Shown piece by piece: positions 34,911-46,152 of a stretch of 64,000 nucleotides of DNA. Numbering within the stretch: the stretch's first letter is position 1; each line of letters starts with the position of its first letter. Below the pieces are notes generated by a model. It searched no databases. It saw nothing but the letters and a program-made list of their open reading frames with translations, and was not told the origin of the DNA. The position numbers and the translations under genes were made by a program. The stretch covers positions 1,240,001 through 1,304,000 of the forward strand of contig JBCAML010000015.1 of NCBI GenBank assembly GCA_038503075.1. Reading direction: 5' to 3'. Source of the DNA: Gyromitra esculenta (lineage: Eukaryota > Ascomycota > Pezizomycetes > Pezizales > Discinaceae).

Positions 34911-35605
34911 TTACTTTTCCAAGTCCCCATACCCCCATTCTAGCTCCCTATCTTCCTCTTTTTTCTCCTCTCTCTCACATCGTCTATTTTCTTTAAACTC
35001 CTTCCATATCTTAACACCGTACTGTATCCCCTCTTGAGAATATAGGAGTTCTTTAACTCCTACCTTTTTCTCCAACTCTTCTTCAGCTTTATATCTGGAA
35101 TCAATAGTAAACATACATTCTTCCAAGATATGTTTTACGTTTTGGCTTCCTTTTCCGCATTCGCATTGGTCGTCTTCGCTCTTCTTAATTTTAACTCGAT
35201 ATGCGTTGGTCCAGATATGTCCTGTTTTGAGTCTTCCGATAATGACTTTTTGACTTCGTTCATCATCCGGGATTTTCGTTTCTTTTCGCGTTTTTGGGCT
35301 ACCGTCATAGCTTTTCCCTTTTCTTGGGTCGGTGCTCCATTGTTTTTGCCACTCTTCGTTGGTTTCTCGTCGCACTTTCGAATTTAAGTAGGATATTGAT
35401 ATGAACCAGTCTTTATCTTTGGTTTTCCCGCATCCTGCTTTGGCCAGTATATCTGCTTTTTCGTTTCCGACCGTATTTTCTGCTGTTATACTCTTATGGA
35501 GTGGATAAACTTCCTTTGGAACTAAACTTATACCATGTGCTTCAACCCTTAATACATCGTGGTTGGCTACTACCTGTGGTCGTGTTAACGCATGGTGACG
35601 TATTA
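34911..35605 (-). mobile_element. 5'-truncated LINE (non-LTR retrotransposon) 3' end
   Basis: Read on the minus strand, the open frame starts near 35605 without an ATG. It carries the tail of an RNase H-like domain (VGNEKADILAKAGC, matching the GNE.AD..AK signature). A C-terminal region follows with IIGRLKTGHIWTNAYR and a zinc-knuckle-like CECG...HILEEC motif, as found after RNase H in Tad/I-type LINE ORF2 proteins. The reverse transcriptase and endonuclease are missing, as expected for 5' truncation during target-primed reverse transcription. The frame is intact over about 230 codons to the stop at 34911. It is probably non-autonomous. Confidence 0.7.
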
Positions 35606-35659
35606 ATCATTTAGCTTACCTTTGCTAGTTATGGCGTGTTTAGATATTGCATATATATA

Positions 35660-35899
35660 CCGTAGGTATTGGGTAAATATAGACCGTTGCTAAGTGGGGG
35701 GCGTTTAGGATACTATCCCACTTATGGGGGAAGGGAAGCCAATTTAGGGATATTTTTTCTGCGAACAGACTTGAAAAGCCTCAGCTGGGCCGTCTTGCCC
35801 TCTGATGTGTTGGTTTGGTGTTGCAAATCGATCACCCGAAAGGTAAAGTTTATCAAGCCCCCCTCTTGACAACGGTCTGCATTTGCCCAATAGCTACGG
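35660..35899 (+). mobile_element. TA-type MITE, family M1 copy B
   Basis: TIRs of about 30-40 bp: left CCGTAGGTATTGGGTAAATA then TAGACCGTTG, right (inverted) CCGTAGCTATTGGGCAAATG then CAGACCGTTG. TA dinucleotides flank both ends (35658-35659, 35900-35901), fitting the Tc1/mariner target duplication. The 240-bp interior shares blocks with 8949-9175 read on the opposite strand. No coding capacity. Confidence 0.8.
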
Positions 35900-36617
35900 T
35901 AATATCTTTAATCGATATTTAGTTTACACGTTATCTGAAGTCTAGGGGTGTTATAACGAGTGATGGCTCATGATGGCTCATCGTGATAGAATAACATAAA
36001 TTAGAGGTTCGAAAACAATGGACTGGCTAAAGATGGAGTTTCGTAAACCAGATATGGGAATTTAAGGGATATAGGAATGTACAGAAATCTGCTTACTCAG
36101 ATTTGGTTGAGGCGGGAGTTTTTTTTTTTGAAGCGCGGGATTATTAGAATTTACAGAGAGTGGGACTGCCAATACTAGGAGGTCCATGATATGATTGCTG
36201 CTATTGATATAAATCTGTATATGTATGGAGAAAGGAGGGTTCCTTGAGCCCCTATTTCTACATGTTAAGTACCTACAATCATATTACGTTCTAAAAAATG
36301 CAGTCATATAGACCTCGAATATGTAATAAGACATACTCGTCTTATGCTATGGAGCCCGCAGTATCATCTGCTTAATATATATGCAGAGTGTGGATAGGTG
36401 GAGTTAATCAATTAATGTCTACTTTGTACCTATAAATCTGATAATCAGTGGATGAATTCTTGATTATTATTTGCTTAGTAGGACACTCTTTTCAGATTTC
36501 CTTAATCCTTTATAGCCTATTACATGTAGTACGAGTGTGGTGCCTGTACATTTATACGTAATAGATGTATGTAGGAAGGAGGAATTTCTTGTCTTGAGCT
36601 AGACCTAATTAGGCTTA

Positions 36618-37107
36618 GGGCCCAGTTGGAGAAATACATGTAATATTGATCTCTGCCACTTATGATTGCCAAGGGCCAAATTATGAATGCCTAAAATTGT
36701 AGTTTTAGCAACCAAGCAATCAAGCAGCTGACACCTTTTCCTTCTCGACCACCACCACCACCACCCCTGTCATCACCATCACCCACCACCGCACCTCCTC
36801 ATGCTTTCAGATCTTTTTTCTGCATCAATCTGCTTTTTCAACAGCTTTAGTAAGTATTTATCTTTGTTGTTATCCCATGCGGCCTTTGTTTTGTAAGAAG
36901 GTTGTGGGTGGTAAGCTCATGGCAACCGAAGAATACAATCAATGTGGTCAATTCTACTTTTTCTAAATTGACACAATTGTATTTCTGATAATTGCAAATA
37001 GTCCATATCAAACTGATAAACAAGTTCACAGATTATGTTTTGGTCCTGAATTGTAATCACTACATGTAGTGGTTGGAACACAATCCAGTTGCGATCTAAA
37101 CACACTC
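36618..37107 (+). mobile_element. PIF/Harbinger-like MITE, copy A (490 bp)
   Basis: The left end is GGGCCCAGTTGGAGAAA. The right end, inverted, is GAGTGTGTTTAGATCGCAAC. TTA is present on both outer sides (36615-36617, 37108-37110), the classical TWA target duplication of PIF/Harbinger elements. Its left ~250 bp align closely with the element at 63280-63585 on the opposite strand (shared blocks GCCACTTATGATTGC, GTAGTTTTAGCAACCAA, CTTTTTCAACAGC, AGTAAGTATTTATCTTTG), and the right terminal ~35 bp also match. The middle carries about 180 bp absent from the other copy. No transposase is encoded. Confidence 0.8.
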
Positions 37108-37110
37108 TTA

Positions 37111-38330
37111 ACTACATGTAATTTCTAATAAACTTACTTTGCCAAGCCATTAGCTTTCCTCGGGTGCTATCATTAGTGGGAGTATCGAGCCAATCGGCTC
37201 GTCGGTCTCTCAATAGTGGATGTCTTCCCGTAAAATCAGGAACAGTTTAGAGTGCTAGTACTTCAGACAAACGAAAGCCAGGATTTAAACCTGAACTTCA
37301 AATCTACTACTACTAGCAGGTCCAAATTCAATTACTACTAATCAATGATTTTTCACAGGAACACTGTCTTCTAATACGTAAGACTATAATAGCCCTACGA
37401 GAAAGAAAACTCACTTTTCCCTTTTATTCTTAGGATTGCGACCATGGAAATAGTATATAGGTGACCTCTCTTCTGGCGTGGTTTTTGGTTGCTATACTAT
37501 ACTATTTCCCTGCTAGGATCTGAAGTGATTTAGATATCTAGAAGAGGGGCGAGTACCCTTGCCATGATTTCTACATCATGAAATTGTCAAATAAGTTAGT
37601 TAGAGTGTTTCAACCCATTTTCTTACTCTGAAATGCTTCTAGAGAGGGTGTTCAGTAAAACATTGGATGGGAGTTATTGCATACCGCAAAAACTCGATCA
37701 TAGCGAAGTGGTCAGGACTGAAACAGCAGGAAATACGTATACCTTCAGTGCTAATGGTTAGAATCCAGAGTTCGGGCTGAGCATACTGTTTTTTTTACTG
37801 GCCGCAACTGAGCCTCGAACAATTGCATCAATTACAATACTTGTTCTATCATGCAGCCTCAGTCTAGGCTTGTTCGTTATGATCGAGGTTTTACGGTGGT
37901 ATATGTTTTATTTTGATTTGACGCCTTGTGTGCTTTGTATATGTGGGTGGAGGTACTCGTTACACAGCATGGCATGTCGTGGCATCCCCGCTTTCGGCTT
38001 CGAAATTATTATCAAGGTCAGTTGCTTCCTCGGAAGCCTACAGCTTAAAGCTGATACTCTGCTTGCGAATTTCTGCGCTGAATTAAGCCCCGAAATTAGC
38101 ATCAGTTTATATATCTTATATCCTCGCAAGAATTTCCGTATTTGAAACCTGTTTTAAGCTTTACCAATATATGTCGCAGGCGTCAGGCTCGGGGTACGGG
38201 GCGATGGGTGGGATTACTCGAAGGCCTACTTTGGGTTCTTTGGTACGAGAACACTGTCCTAGTACTTGAATTATCTGAGTTGTTGCTAAGTTTTAAGCTG
38301 AGGTTAGGCAGGAAAGGCTACCTATTCAAA
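37111..38330. other. intergenic upstream of the STAND gene
   Basis: No supported gene. Two tRNA-like fragments (37265-37350 minus, 37690-37775 plus) were considered and rejected as degenerate. A TACATGTA palindrome lies at 37113. Confidence 0.4.
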
Positions 38331-38470
38331 TGAGTATGAGAAGACTTTCTCCATCTTTCTCGGTCTATTAGCTTCCATACATGTCTGCTGTATACTTGGA
38401 GAGATTCACTAGAGCTCATAGCTAACGATTGTTAAGGGAGGAACAAGTATTCGTTTTGTGGAGGAAGGCG

Positions 38471-41400
38471 ATGGAACGCTTCAACTCGGAATTAACCAGT
38501 GATGAAGGGAAAAAGTTGGATACCGGGACCCAGCAACACGCCTCGTTCGAAGAGTTACTAGCGAGCGCAACAGAAGCAAAGGAAATTGCCGAGAAGAAGA
38601 GATTTCGATACACGGGTACGATTCAAAAAATATTTGGGATCATCAATCAATATGCCGTCGTTGGTGATATTATAGTTCAGCAACATGCCGAGTATACTTC
38701 CCTTGCATGGGGAGCTTTTCGATTTTTGATACTGGTACGATGTCTTATGCTCTCTGATGGATGGTTATTTGTGTATATATCTGATGGTTTATTAACAACG
38801 TTTAATATCTTATGCATATGTAGTTTGCCGTCCAAGAGGGATACACGTCTGAAAAACTCACGAGCGCACTATATATCATCGCACAAACCGTGTTTCGCGC
38901 CGACGAATACGCAAAGTATTTCGTTAGCGCTACACCATCAACGGATAAGGTCCTTGAAACTTTCCGCGGGAATCTTATATATTTGTATGCAGAATCCTTA
39001 AATTTCCTTATCCGTGCGACTATATTCTTCCAGAAATCGACAACAAGTAAGTCTTGAGTTACGGTGATTTTCGGTGAAGTTGTGTGTAAGCATAAGACTA
39101 ACATCTTGAAGGGAGGTATATTTCTGCCGGATTTAAGTCTTTCGACTCAACTTTTCAAGAGGTAATGAATCGTATAAATCTCTATGAGGCGAGCGTTCAA
39201 AAAGATATAAATCTGCTGAGGATCCAACGTATGTGGTGACCTGTAGCCTGCGTTAATTTTTATCGGGACGCCGCTGAGTATCTGGTATTGCAGGCGAGAA
39301 TAGCCGAGAGGAATATGAGAACGGCTTGTGGCTACTTGCTGCAGAGTTCACGACGAACCTTCAGAAGCTGCAGGATCAGCGTTTGAGCGGAACGGGTGAG
39401 TGGTTTCTCGGGAATTCCCGGGTTACAGACTGGATTCACCTTCCATCGACCAGCCTTCTCTGGGTCCAAGGGAAGCCCGGAAGCGGGAAATCGACACTAG
39501 CTGCTTCGCTTGTTCAACACTTATCTTCAGCATCGAGTGCGCCGATCCTAAATATATTCTGCAAAACCGGAGAAGAAAACAAAAACAATCTATTGTCCTT
39601 GTTGCGAAACATCATCTTTCAGTTGCTTGAGCGGAGCACGGGCTCGCAAAAGACCTTGCATAGGATAGTCAGAGATGCACGTCTGGGTTCGAAAACACAA
39701 AATGCTCAATCCATGGCCCAGCTATGGTCGACTCTGTTGAATATATTGAACAGCATATCCAGGGTGTATTGTATTATCGATGCGCTAGACGAATGCAACG
39801 ACCCGGGCGATGAGGTTTCTTCTTTTATCGATCAGCTTACCAGGGTCGCCAAAAAAGCCAGAGCGGCAACAAAATTAATGGTTATTTCACGCCTTGATCA
39901 TCCAAGTAATGGGGCTGATCAACAGTGTGTGTGGCAATTTCTCCCGATCGAAAATTCCGACGTCAAGGATGACATCGAGCTCTTTGTATCGACAAAGCTT
40001 AAGAACTCTTCTGTTTTGAGCCGAAAAAGCTCTACGATAAAAGCTCAATTACAAAAGGCACTCATTGACGGCTCACATGGCATGATACTGTGGGCAGATT
40101 TAATGATCTCGGAGCTCGAAGTTGGCCACTGGAACCCCATTGCGGTCCTTGAGAAGCCACCGACGGGGCTTTCCGCTCTATATAAAAGTATCCTTGATCG
40201 CCTCTTAGAGAGACCAAGGTTTACGGAGATGTCTAGAAAGTTGTTACTTATCGTGGGGGCTGCGAGACCACTTCAACTTCACGAGTTTGTTTTCGGCGAT
40301 GCTATGTTGGGGGGTGCATCGGACGATGTCCATGAGTACTACAGCAAATGCAACCTCCAGGATGAAGCCAGGGCTCTAATAAATGGAGTTTCTCCTCTTG
40401 TAATAGTGATGCCTGACGAAACTGTGCAGCTGGTTCATGCATCGTTGAAAGACTTTTTGCTCGGGAAAGATCTCCGGGAAATGGCGAAACTGGAACCAAG
40501 ATTTTTACATTTCTCGTTCAATCCGCCGCAGCTCCATGAATCCATTTCTTATGCGTTAGTAACATACCTATCCTTTAGATGTTTCGGGGAGATTTCTGAG
40601 GTGAAGGAAGAAATCATAATGTTTCCACTGTTGGAGTACGCTTCTACGAATGTTATTTGGCACCTCACCAGGACCGGAAATGTTTTGGCAGAAACTACCC
40701 GAGTTTTTGTCGCTTTTCTTACTTCGACTAATGGATGGAAATGGTTTCAAAGATTAGAGGAGGTTTACGGTTTGTCGGGAGGCCATCTACAGGTCCTGCA
40801 GTCGCGTCTGGGTGAGTGGATGGGTTCGCGTCGTGGCGAGATTGGGGTAGAGTGGGGAAAAAGTAACTTGGATGATTTCGTTATGAGTCTAAGCAAGAAG
40901 AGGCTAGAGGAAGTCATGGAATTAGGAGTGGATAACGAGTTAGCTATATATGCAATGGTGAACCTGTCTAACGTACACTTTGACCGAGGACGCTGGGAAG
41001 AATCAGTGGATCTACGGCTGAGAGTGCTTACCGCTTACGAGAAGCGACTGGGAGCCAATAATCCAGGAATTTGGTCAACGAGGGGTGACCTGGCGCTCAC
41101 GTATTCCTCATTCGGACGCTTGGACAAGGCAGAGAAACTACAAATGCAAGGCCTGGCCGCTCAGAAGGAGGTGCTGGGAGGCCATCATCCGGATACATTA
41201 ACAGCGATGAGTAACCTGGCCACTACCTACTCTGGACAAGGGCGCAATCGGGAGGCGGAAGAATTAAACTTGCAAGTGCTGGCTGGCTGCAAAAAGGTGT
41301 TGGGAGACGATCATCCGGGCACATTAACAGCGATGAGTAACCTGGCCACTACCTACTCTGGACAAGGGCGCAATCGGGAGGCGGAAGAATTAAACTTGCA

Positions 41401-42043
41401 AGTGCTGGCTGGCCACAAGAAGGTGCTTGGAGACGATCATCCGGACACATCAACAACGATGAATAACCTGGCCATTACCTACTCTGGACAAGGGCGCAAT
41501 CGGGAGGCGGAAGAACTAAACTTGCAAGCGCTGGCTGGCCACAAGAAGGTGTTGGGAGACGATCATCCGGACACATTAACAGCGATGAATAACCTGGCCA
41601 TTACCTGCTCTGGACAAGGGCGCAATCGGGAGGCGGAAGAACTAAACTTGCAAGTGCTGGCTGGCCGCAAGAAGGTGTTGGGAGATGATCGTCCGGGCAC
41701 ATTAACAGCGATGAGTAACCTGGCCGCTACCTACTCTGGACAAGGGCGCAATCGGGAGGCGGAAGAATTAAACTTGCAAGTGCTGGCTGGCTATAAGAAG
41801 GTGTTGGGAGATGATCATCCGAACACATTAACAGCGATGAATAACCTGGCCATTACGTATCATAGCCAAGAGCGCTGGATAGAGGCGGAGGATCTGTACG
41901 TGGAGGCAGTAGCTGGCCATAAGAAGATCCAGGGGGACAAACATCCGGACACAATTCGATCGACGAAGAATTTAGCTTCAGCGTATAAAGCACAGGGCCG
42001 CTTCGAGGAAGCAAAAGTATTGAACGAGTTAGCTGACATGTAA
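38471..42043 (+). CDS. STAND/NLR-like protein: DUF7708-like + NACHT + TPR repeats
   Basis: A fungal NLR-like signalling ATPase of the kind linked to non-self recognition. Exons are 38471-38734, 38824-39046, 39112-39228 and 39294-42043, with GT-AG introns and closing phases, for 1117 aa from the ATG used. Residues 1 to about 200 resemble the DUF7708-type helical N-terminal domain of STANDs (EYTSLAWGAFRFLIL). The NACHT-type NTPase follows: WLxG-like entry, Walker A GKPGSGKST (261-269), Walker B IIDALDEC (362-369) and a KLMVISRLDHP sensor segment. From about residue 755 nine kinesin-light-chain-like TPRs of 42 residues run to the C-terminus; five central units are nearly identical. The start is uncertain: the frame is open upstream to 38426, and a GCTAAC...TTAAG branch/acceptor-like sequence at 38421-38436 suggests an upstream exon. 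Ligand and effector output are unknown. Confidence 0.9.
41185..41814 (+). repeat. five tandem 126-bp TPR-coding repeats
   Basis: Units begin at 41185, 41311, 41437, 41563 and 41689, exactly 126 bp apart; a sixth, half-diverged unit begins at 41815. Each encodes one 42-aa TPR (HPxTLTAMxNLAxTYSGQGR...). By hand alignment units 1-5 differ at about 18 of 126 columns, and all but one difference are transitions. Much of each unit, including the segment from SGQGRNREAEE, is invariant. Confidence 0.95.
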
Positions 42044-43016
42044 GAGTGGGTGCTTCGTCTTGATTATCGATTGATTTCGGCTGGCTTGCTTACATGATCG
42101 AGATGTTGTTTCAGGCCTCGGAGGAATCTTGGTTGAACTTGGCGATTGTGATAGTTGCGAGAAATCTGGAAGCCGGAAGGTATTTCTGTCCCATGACTGG
42201 GACTGGCGAGTCTTTTGAAGTGTTAGTAGATTACGAATATCTTTTCCATTTCTTTAATCCCGTCTCCACCCCTCCACTTTTTTCTTAGGAGGCTATCGGG
42301 TCATAGTTTTGACCACTTGGAGATTTCGATCGAATTTGGTTTTCTTATTTATTCTGGGTTTGATAGTATTTTGTGTGACTGCTTCGGAGGCTTATTGGCG
42401 CAATATCTTACTGATCTTAGTCCTTTTTCTTGCTCTTATTTTTGGTGATGTGAGGCGAGAGATTAGGGGAAATTAGGTTATTTGGCCTCGTATAGCGAAT
42501 AAGAAGGTGGGAGGAAAGGTTGGATAAAATGGACCTGCAGATGAATAAGGCCCAATTTTGATTGTGTACTTAAGTTCGGTGAGAGTAACCGCTGGAGGCT
42601 GGGGTCCATATATGAAAGTTGTATCACAATAGGTTTCCTCCTGATCTCTTCGATATTTGTTTCATGTTATTTTTGCTTTGAGAAATACGGAAACACCCCA
42701 CAACATGCGAAAAACATATTTATATTGATACAAAGTCTAAATTTAGGTTCTGGTCAGTAAGAGCTGCGGTTACTGTAAGGAAAAAAAGTTAGGCGCCGGA
42801 TCATCAGTACGAATGATATTTCATGATTTAAGAATTCTGACTAATCCGCCTGGTCACTCATTTGTGAGTCCTAACCTCGGATCTGGTTATCTTGAGCACC
42901 AGCCAGTAGAGTATGTATGTACATGTACACAGACTCGTTCCCATACCCACTCTCCATACCTGGGTCGCCACGTACCAGGCACAGACTAGCCGATACCACC
43001 ACTTTAAGCCACAGCC
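42044..43016. other. spacer between STAND and F-box/ankyrin genes
   Basis: No gene. It contains one inverted copy of the dispersed 18-mer (42810-42827) and a TACATGTA palindrome at 42920, about 100 bp upstream of the next start codon, which may belong to its promoter. Confidence 0.4.
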
Positions 43017-44072
43017 ATGCTTCTCAGCCTTCCCAGCGAACTCATTTTCCTTGTTGCCAAAAACCTAGACTGCGTTAGCGATGTCTACTCTCTCATCCTC
43101 ACCAACCGATACCTCTCACTGCTTCTCGTCCCGCACCTTCATAGCCTCGCCTGTAGGTCCAGTGTACTCTCCACTGCCGCCTTCCACTGGGCTGCTGCAT
43201 CTGGAGATGAAACGATGATTAAGCTACTGCTCAAGAAGGGCGACCCGGAGCTCCGAGTAGGCCACAGAGTTGACCCAGAAGTACCCCTGAAAATCATCCA
43301 CGAAGCGCCAGCGCCGTGGAGCGATAGTGTTGTGCAGGCTGTACTAGCGCAGGGCGCAAATACGGTGGTGCTCTATGAAGGGAATTTCGGGTGGGGAGCG
43401 CTGCCATGGGCCATAATCAACGGGCGCGAGAGGCTGGCACAACTGTTATTGAGGAAGGGCGCCGAAGTTGATGATATGGTGGGGTGGAATCACGGTGGAG
43501 CATTGCATCTCGCTGCACTGTATGCGGCAACGGCGATTGTTAGGACGCTGATTGAGGAGAGGGGCGTGGATGTCAACGCGAGGGACGCACTAAATAAGGA
43601 TGCGCTGTATATAGCAGTGGAAGAGAATGATGTGGAGATGGCCAGGCTACTCCTCGATAATGGGGCTAAGACAGAGACTATGTTCCCGATATACGCTCAT
43701 GAGCGAGCGCTACTTTGGGCGATCGAGCATAGTAGTAAAGCAATGGTAGAGTTGTTGCTAGAGAGAGGCGATAATGTCCACATGAGGGATGCTTGGGGAC
43801 GTACGGGGCTACATTTGACGGACAGCGTGGAGGTGGCGGAAGTGCTGATTAGATATGGTATTGATATTGATGCTAAGGACGAATCTGGGGAGACGGCATT
43901 ACATCTAGCGGCGAGATGTAATGGGGTAGATATGCTTAAGCTATTGCTGGAGAAAGGGGCTAATGTGGCTATTCAGAATCGCTCTGGGCTCACGGCAATG
44001 GTTTTGCTGATGACTTCTCACCAGAGAGAAGGCCTTGGGGAGAAAGCGGCTTTGCTGGCGAATTATTCTTAG
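43017..44072 (+). CDS. F-box-like and ankyrin repeat protein, 351 aa
   Basis: A single-exon gene starting with ATG at 43017. The N-terminus (LLSLPSELIFLVAKNL, then LILTNRYLSLLLVPHL) fits an F-box-like motif, which in eukaryotes recruits Skp1/cullin ubiquitin ligase. It is followed from about residue 55 by six to seven ankyrin repeats: AFHWAAASGDETMIKLLLKKG, a degenerate pair, GGALHLAALYAATAIVRTLI, DALYIAVEENDVEMARLLL, RALLWAIEHSSKAMVELLL, a short GLHLTDSVEVAEVLI unit and ETALHLAARCNGVDMLKLLL (each shown in part). F-box/ankyrin fusions are common and numerous in filamentous ascomycetes. It lies on the same strand 0.97 kb after the STAND gene; a functional link is only inferred. Substrates are unknown. 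Confidence 0.82.
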   Translation: MLLSLPSELIFLVAKNLDCVSDVYSLILTNRYLSLLLVPHLHSLACRSSVLSTAAFHWAAASGDETMIKLLLKKGDPELRVGHRVDPEVPLKIIHEAPAPWSDSVVQAVLAQGANTVVLYEGNFGWGALPWAIINGRERLAQLLLRKGAEVDDMVGWNHGGALHLAALYAATAIVRTLIEERGVDVNARDALNKDALYIAVEENDVEMARLLLDNGAKTETMFPIYAHERALLWAIEHSSKAMVELLLERGDNVHMRDAWGRTGLHLTDSVEVAEVLIRYGIDIDAKDESGETALHLAARCNGVDMLKLLLEKGANVAIQNRSGLTAMVLLMTSHQREGLGEKAALLANYS

Positions 44073-45804
44073 CATTTTTTGTTTTAATCTGGGGAGTAAG
44101 ATAGGGGGTTGTTATGTATTTGCGTGCTTTGATATTAAGTCTTTAGGAGCCTACTAGTTATAAAAGGGGTTGCCTAGGCAGATATAAAGAGGCTAGATTG
44201 GGAGGCAGTCTAGCTAACGATCGCGTTTTTTCTCTTACCTTGCTCAGTCCACTACTTGCGCATAATTCGACCATCTCCAACTGCATCAAGCATTGTAGGG
44301 AGATTGGCAGAAGCTTATGTTGCAGAAGCCAGGGTATCGAGAAGTTTTATGTTTAGGATATAGATAATGGTTTGGGTACTTGCTATGCGGAGCTGGCCAC
44401 CTCGAGCACCGCTGAGTTTACATCATATGGCTATAGAAAACCACCGCCGGAGCTTCACTACAATTGACTCTGCTTTATTCGACTTAGAGATCGTCTCTTT
44501 TCTTCGTAAGATAAAGGAGGGTGCATACCGGTATCTGCAGAATCAAGCCTGAATATAGAATCCTAAGCCGCTACTGGTGACGAAATCTCGAGGTTGGTGC
44601 TGCAGCATGCTCACCAAAGGATAACGGCGTATCATAAGCAGTGTACTGCGTAGAGGTAGATGGGGGGGTCTGGGAGTGCTTATTAGGAGCCGAATATATA
44701 GAGTCTGAGGTTTTCCAGTGGATCCCTCAATCGGTCGAGCCCTGGTCTCCTCATCCCACAATAGTTGCCAACACATGCTGCTAGAATCTTATGTATGTTA
44801 GTAGGAGATAGAGCTTGGTGAGAGCTGTCTTTAGGAAATAGGGATCCGTGAAAAGACTTCCCGCGGTAGTTTAGTGCGGGGTCGGTCCTGATGGCGTTTC
44901 TTAAGCACTACCATTGTGTACACGTGTCTAAAAAGAGTTTAAGCGAAGGGATGTAGATATCAGGAACAACATCTAGTTGTCAGCTTTGGAATGGCCCAAT
45001 GTCTAATTCTAAGATTAATCCTCAGATTTTCGGGGATCTTTTCGGAGATTTTATGAATCAGTCGTCTCAATTCGAGTTCCCCGAATGAAATGGAGGGAAA
45101 CCCGCATTGAAATGGTAAAGATCATGCTGTTCGGGTAGTTGAAAATTCTCTCCAACTCAAATTACCTATTATTAATGTCACGCGCACTAGCCGTTAACAC
45201 AGCTGCTATGAATACACTCAGTCACTTAAGGATATTCGTGTTCTCATTGTTGTACTGTGCTTTTCAAGACAGCTCATTGGTTAAGCTAACGTTCTGAAGC
45301 ATGAATCAACCCAGATCTCCTGCATGTCAACTAGGGAAACTGTATCAGATATCACGTGGATATGGCAGAAGGAGTCTTGGATCCTAACCGCAGAGCTACT
45401 GGGTCAAAGTTCGCTAAATAAAGAAACCTAGAGTAGTCTGCAGTCGCAGCCAACTTAAGAAGGTAGCTGTGAAAAACAGGATATGACTGTACAAGTAGCA
45501 TAGAAAACTGATACCTAATTTTCTGATTTCAGCTTTTCACGCTCATACTCTGAAATAGGCTTCAGGGCAGATTTCAGGGAAATTAAGCTTATGTCGCATG
45601 ACTACTGAATTCACCTAGCCTTTAATCAAAAGGTCGCACACCTAAAAGGACGGGAAGATATCAGTATCAAAAAACCGGACGCATTCGTCTTGGCATCGGC
45701 AAGGCGAACAAGCTGAGGAAGAAACGTGAATCGACACAAGCCTAAATTTTAGCGGTCGTGATTCCAATGTACTTTTCCAATTGGAGCTAGCAGGTAGCGG
45801 TAGG
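44073..45804. other. intergenic, nothing recognised
   Basis: No supported gene or repeat pair. The short frames (for example 44367-44552) have no recognisable features. Confidence 0.4.
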
Positions 45805-46142
45805 TAGGGATGCGACCAGTAAGTTTACATAGTTTACCATACTGTATCGTACCTGCAAATTACGGTAAATTACAATAATACGGTATGGAGCTAAAAGTGA
45901 GCACACCCTCTTTGATTTAAACACTTAACTAAGCCTGAGCCCTATATGCCAATACCCCTTCTGACAGGCCTATCGTGATGATGTTCATGATGTGAGTTCA
46001 GTGTAGTTACTGCGTCACCTGGCCAGTGCTAGATTTTACTGAGCCTAGTAGCAAATGAACTTTACAATACGTAATTTACGGTATTTAAGCTAATACGGTA
46101 CCGTACGGTAAATTTACATATTTTACCGTATTTTTGCATCCT
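45805..46142. mobile_element. hAT-like MITE with long direct target duplication
   Basis: The left end TAGGGATGC and the right end (inverted) AGGATGCAAAAATACGG are similar. Further inside, both arms contain ACGGTAAATTAC-type sequence in inverted orientation (near 45860 and 46075). TAGCGGTAGG occurs directly on both sides (45795-45804 and 46143-46152), so a duplication of at least 8 bp, as expected for hAT transposition. The element is about 338 bp, AT-rich with repeated TACGGTA motifs, and has no coding capacity. Confidence 0.72.
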
Positions 46143-46152
46143 TAGCGGTAGG

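Noticed and set aside
37265..37350. minus-strand tRNA-like T-arm (CAGG TTTAAAT CCTG)
   Set aside because: A good T-arm hairpin but no matching acceptor or anticodon stem could be found.
37690..37775. tRNA-like sequence (AGCGAAGTGGTC box A-like and GGTTAGAATCC box B-like)
   Set aside because: The acceptor and T stems do not pair and the spacing would require a long variable arm or intron. At best a tRNA relic.
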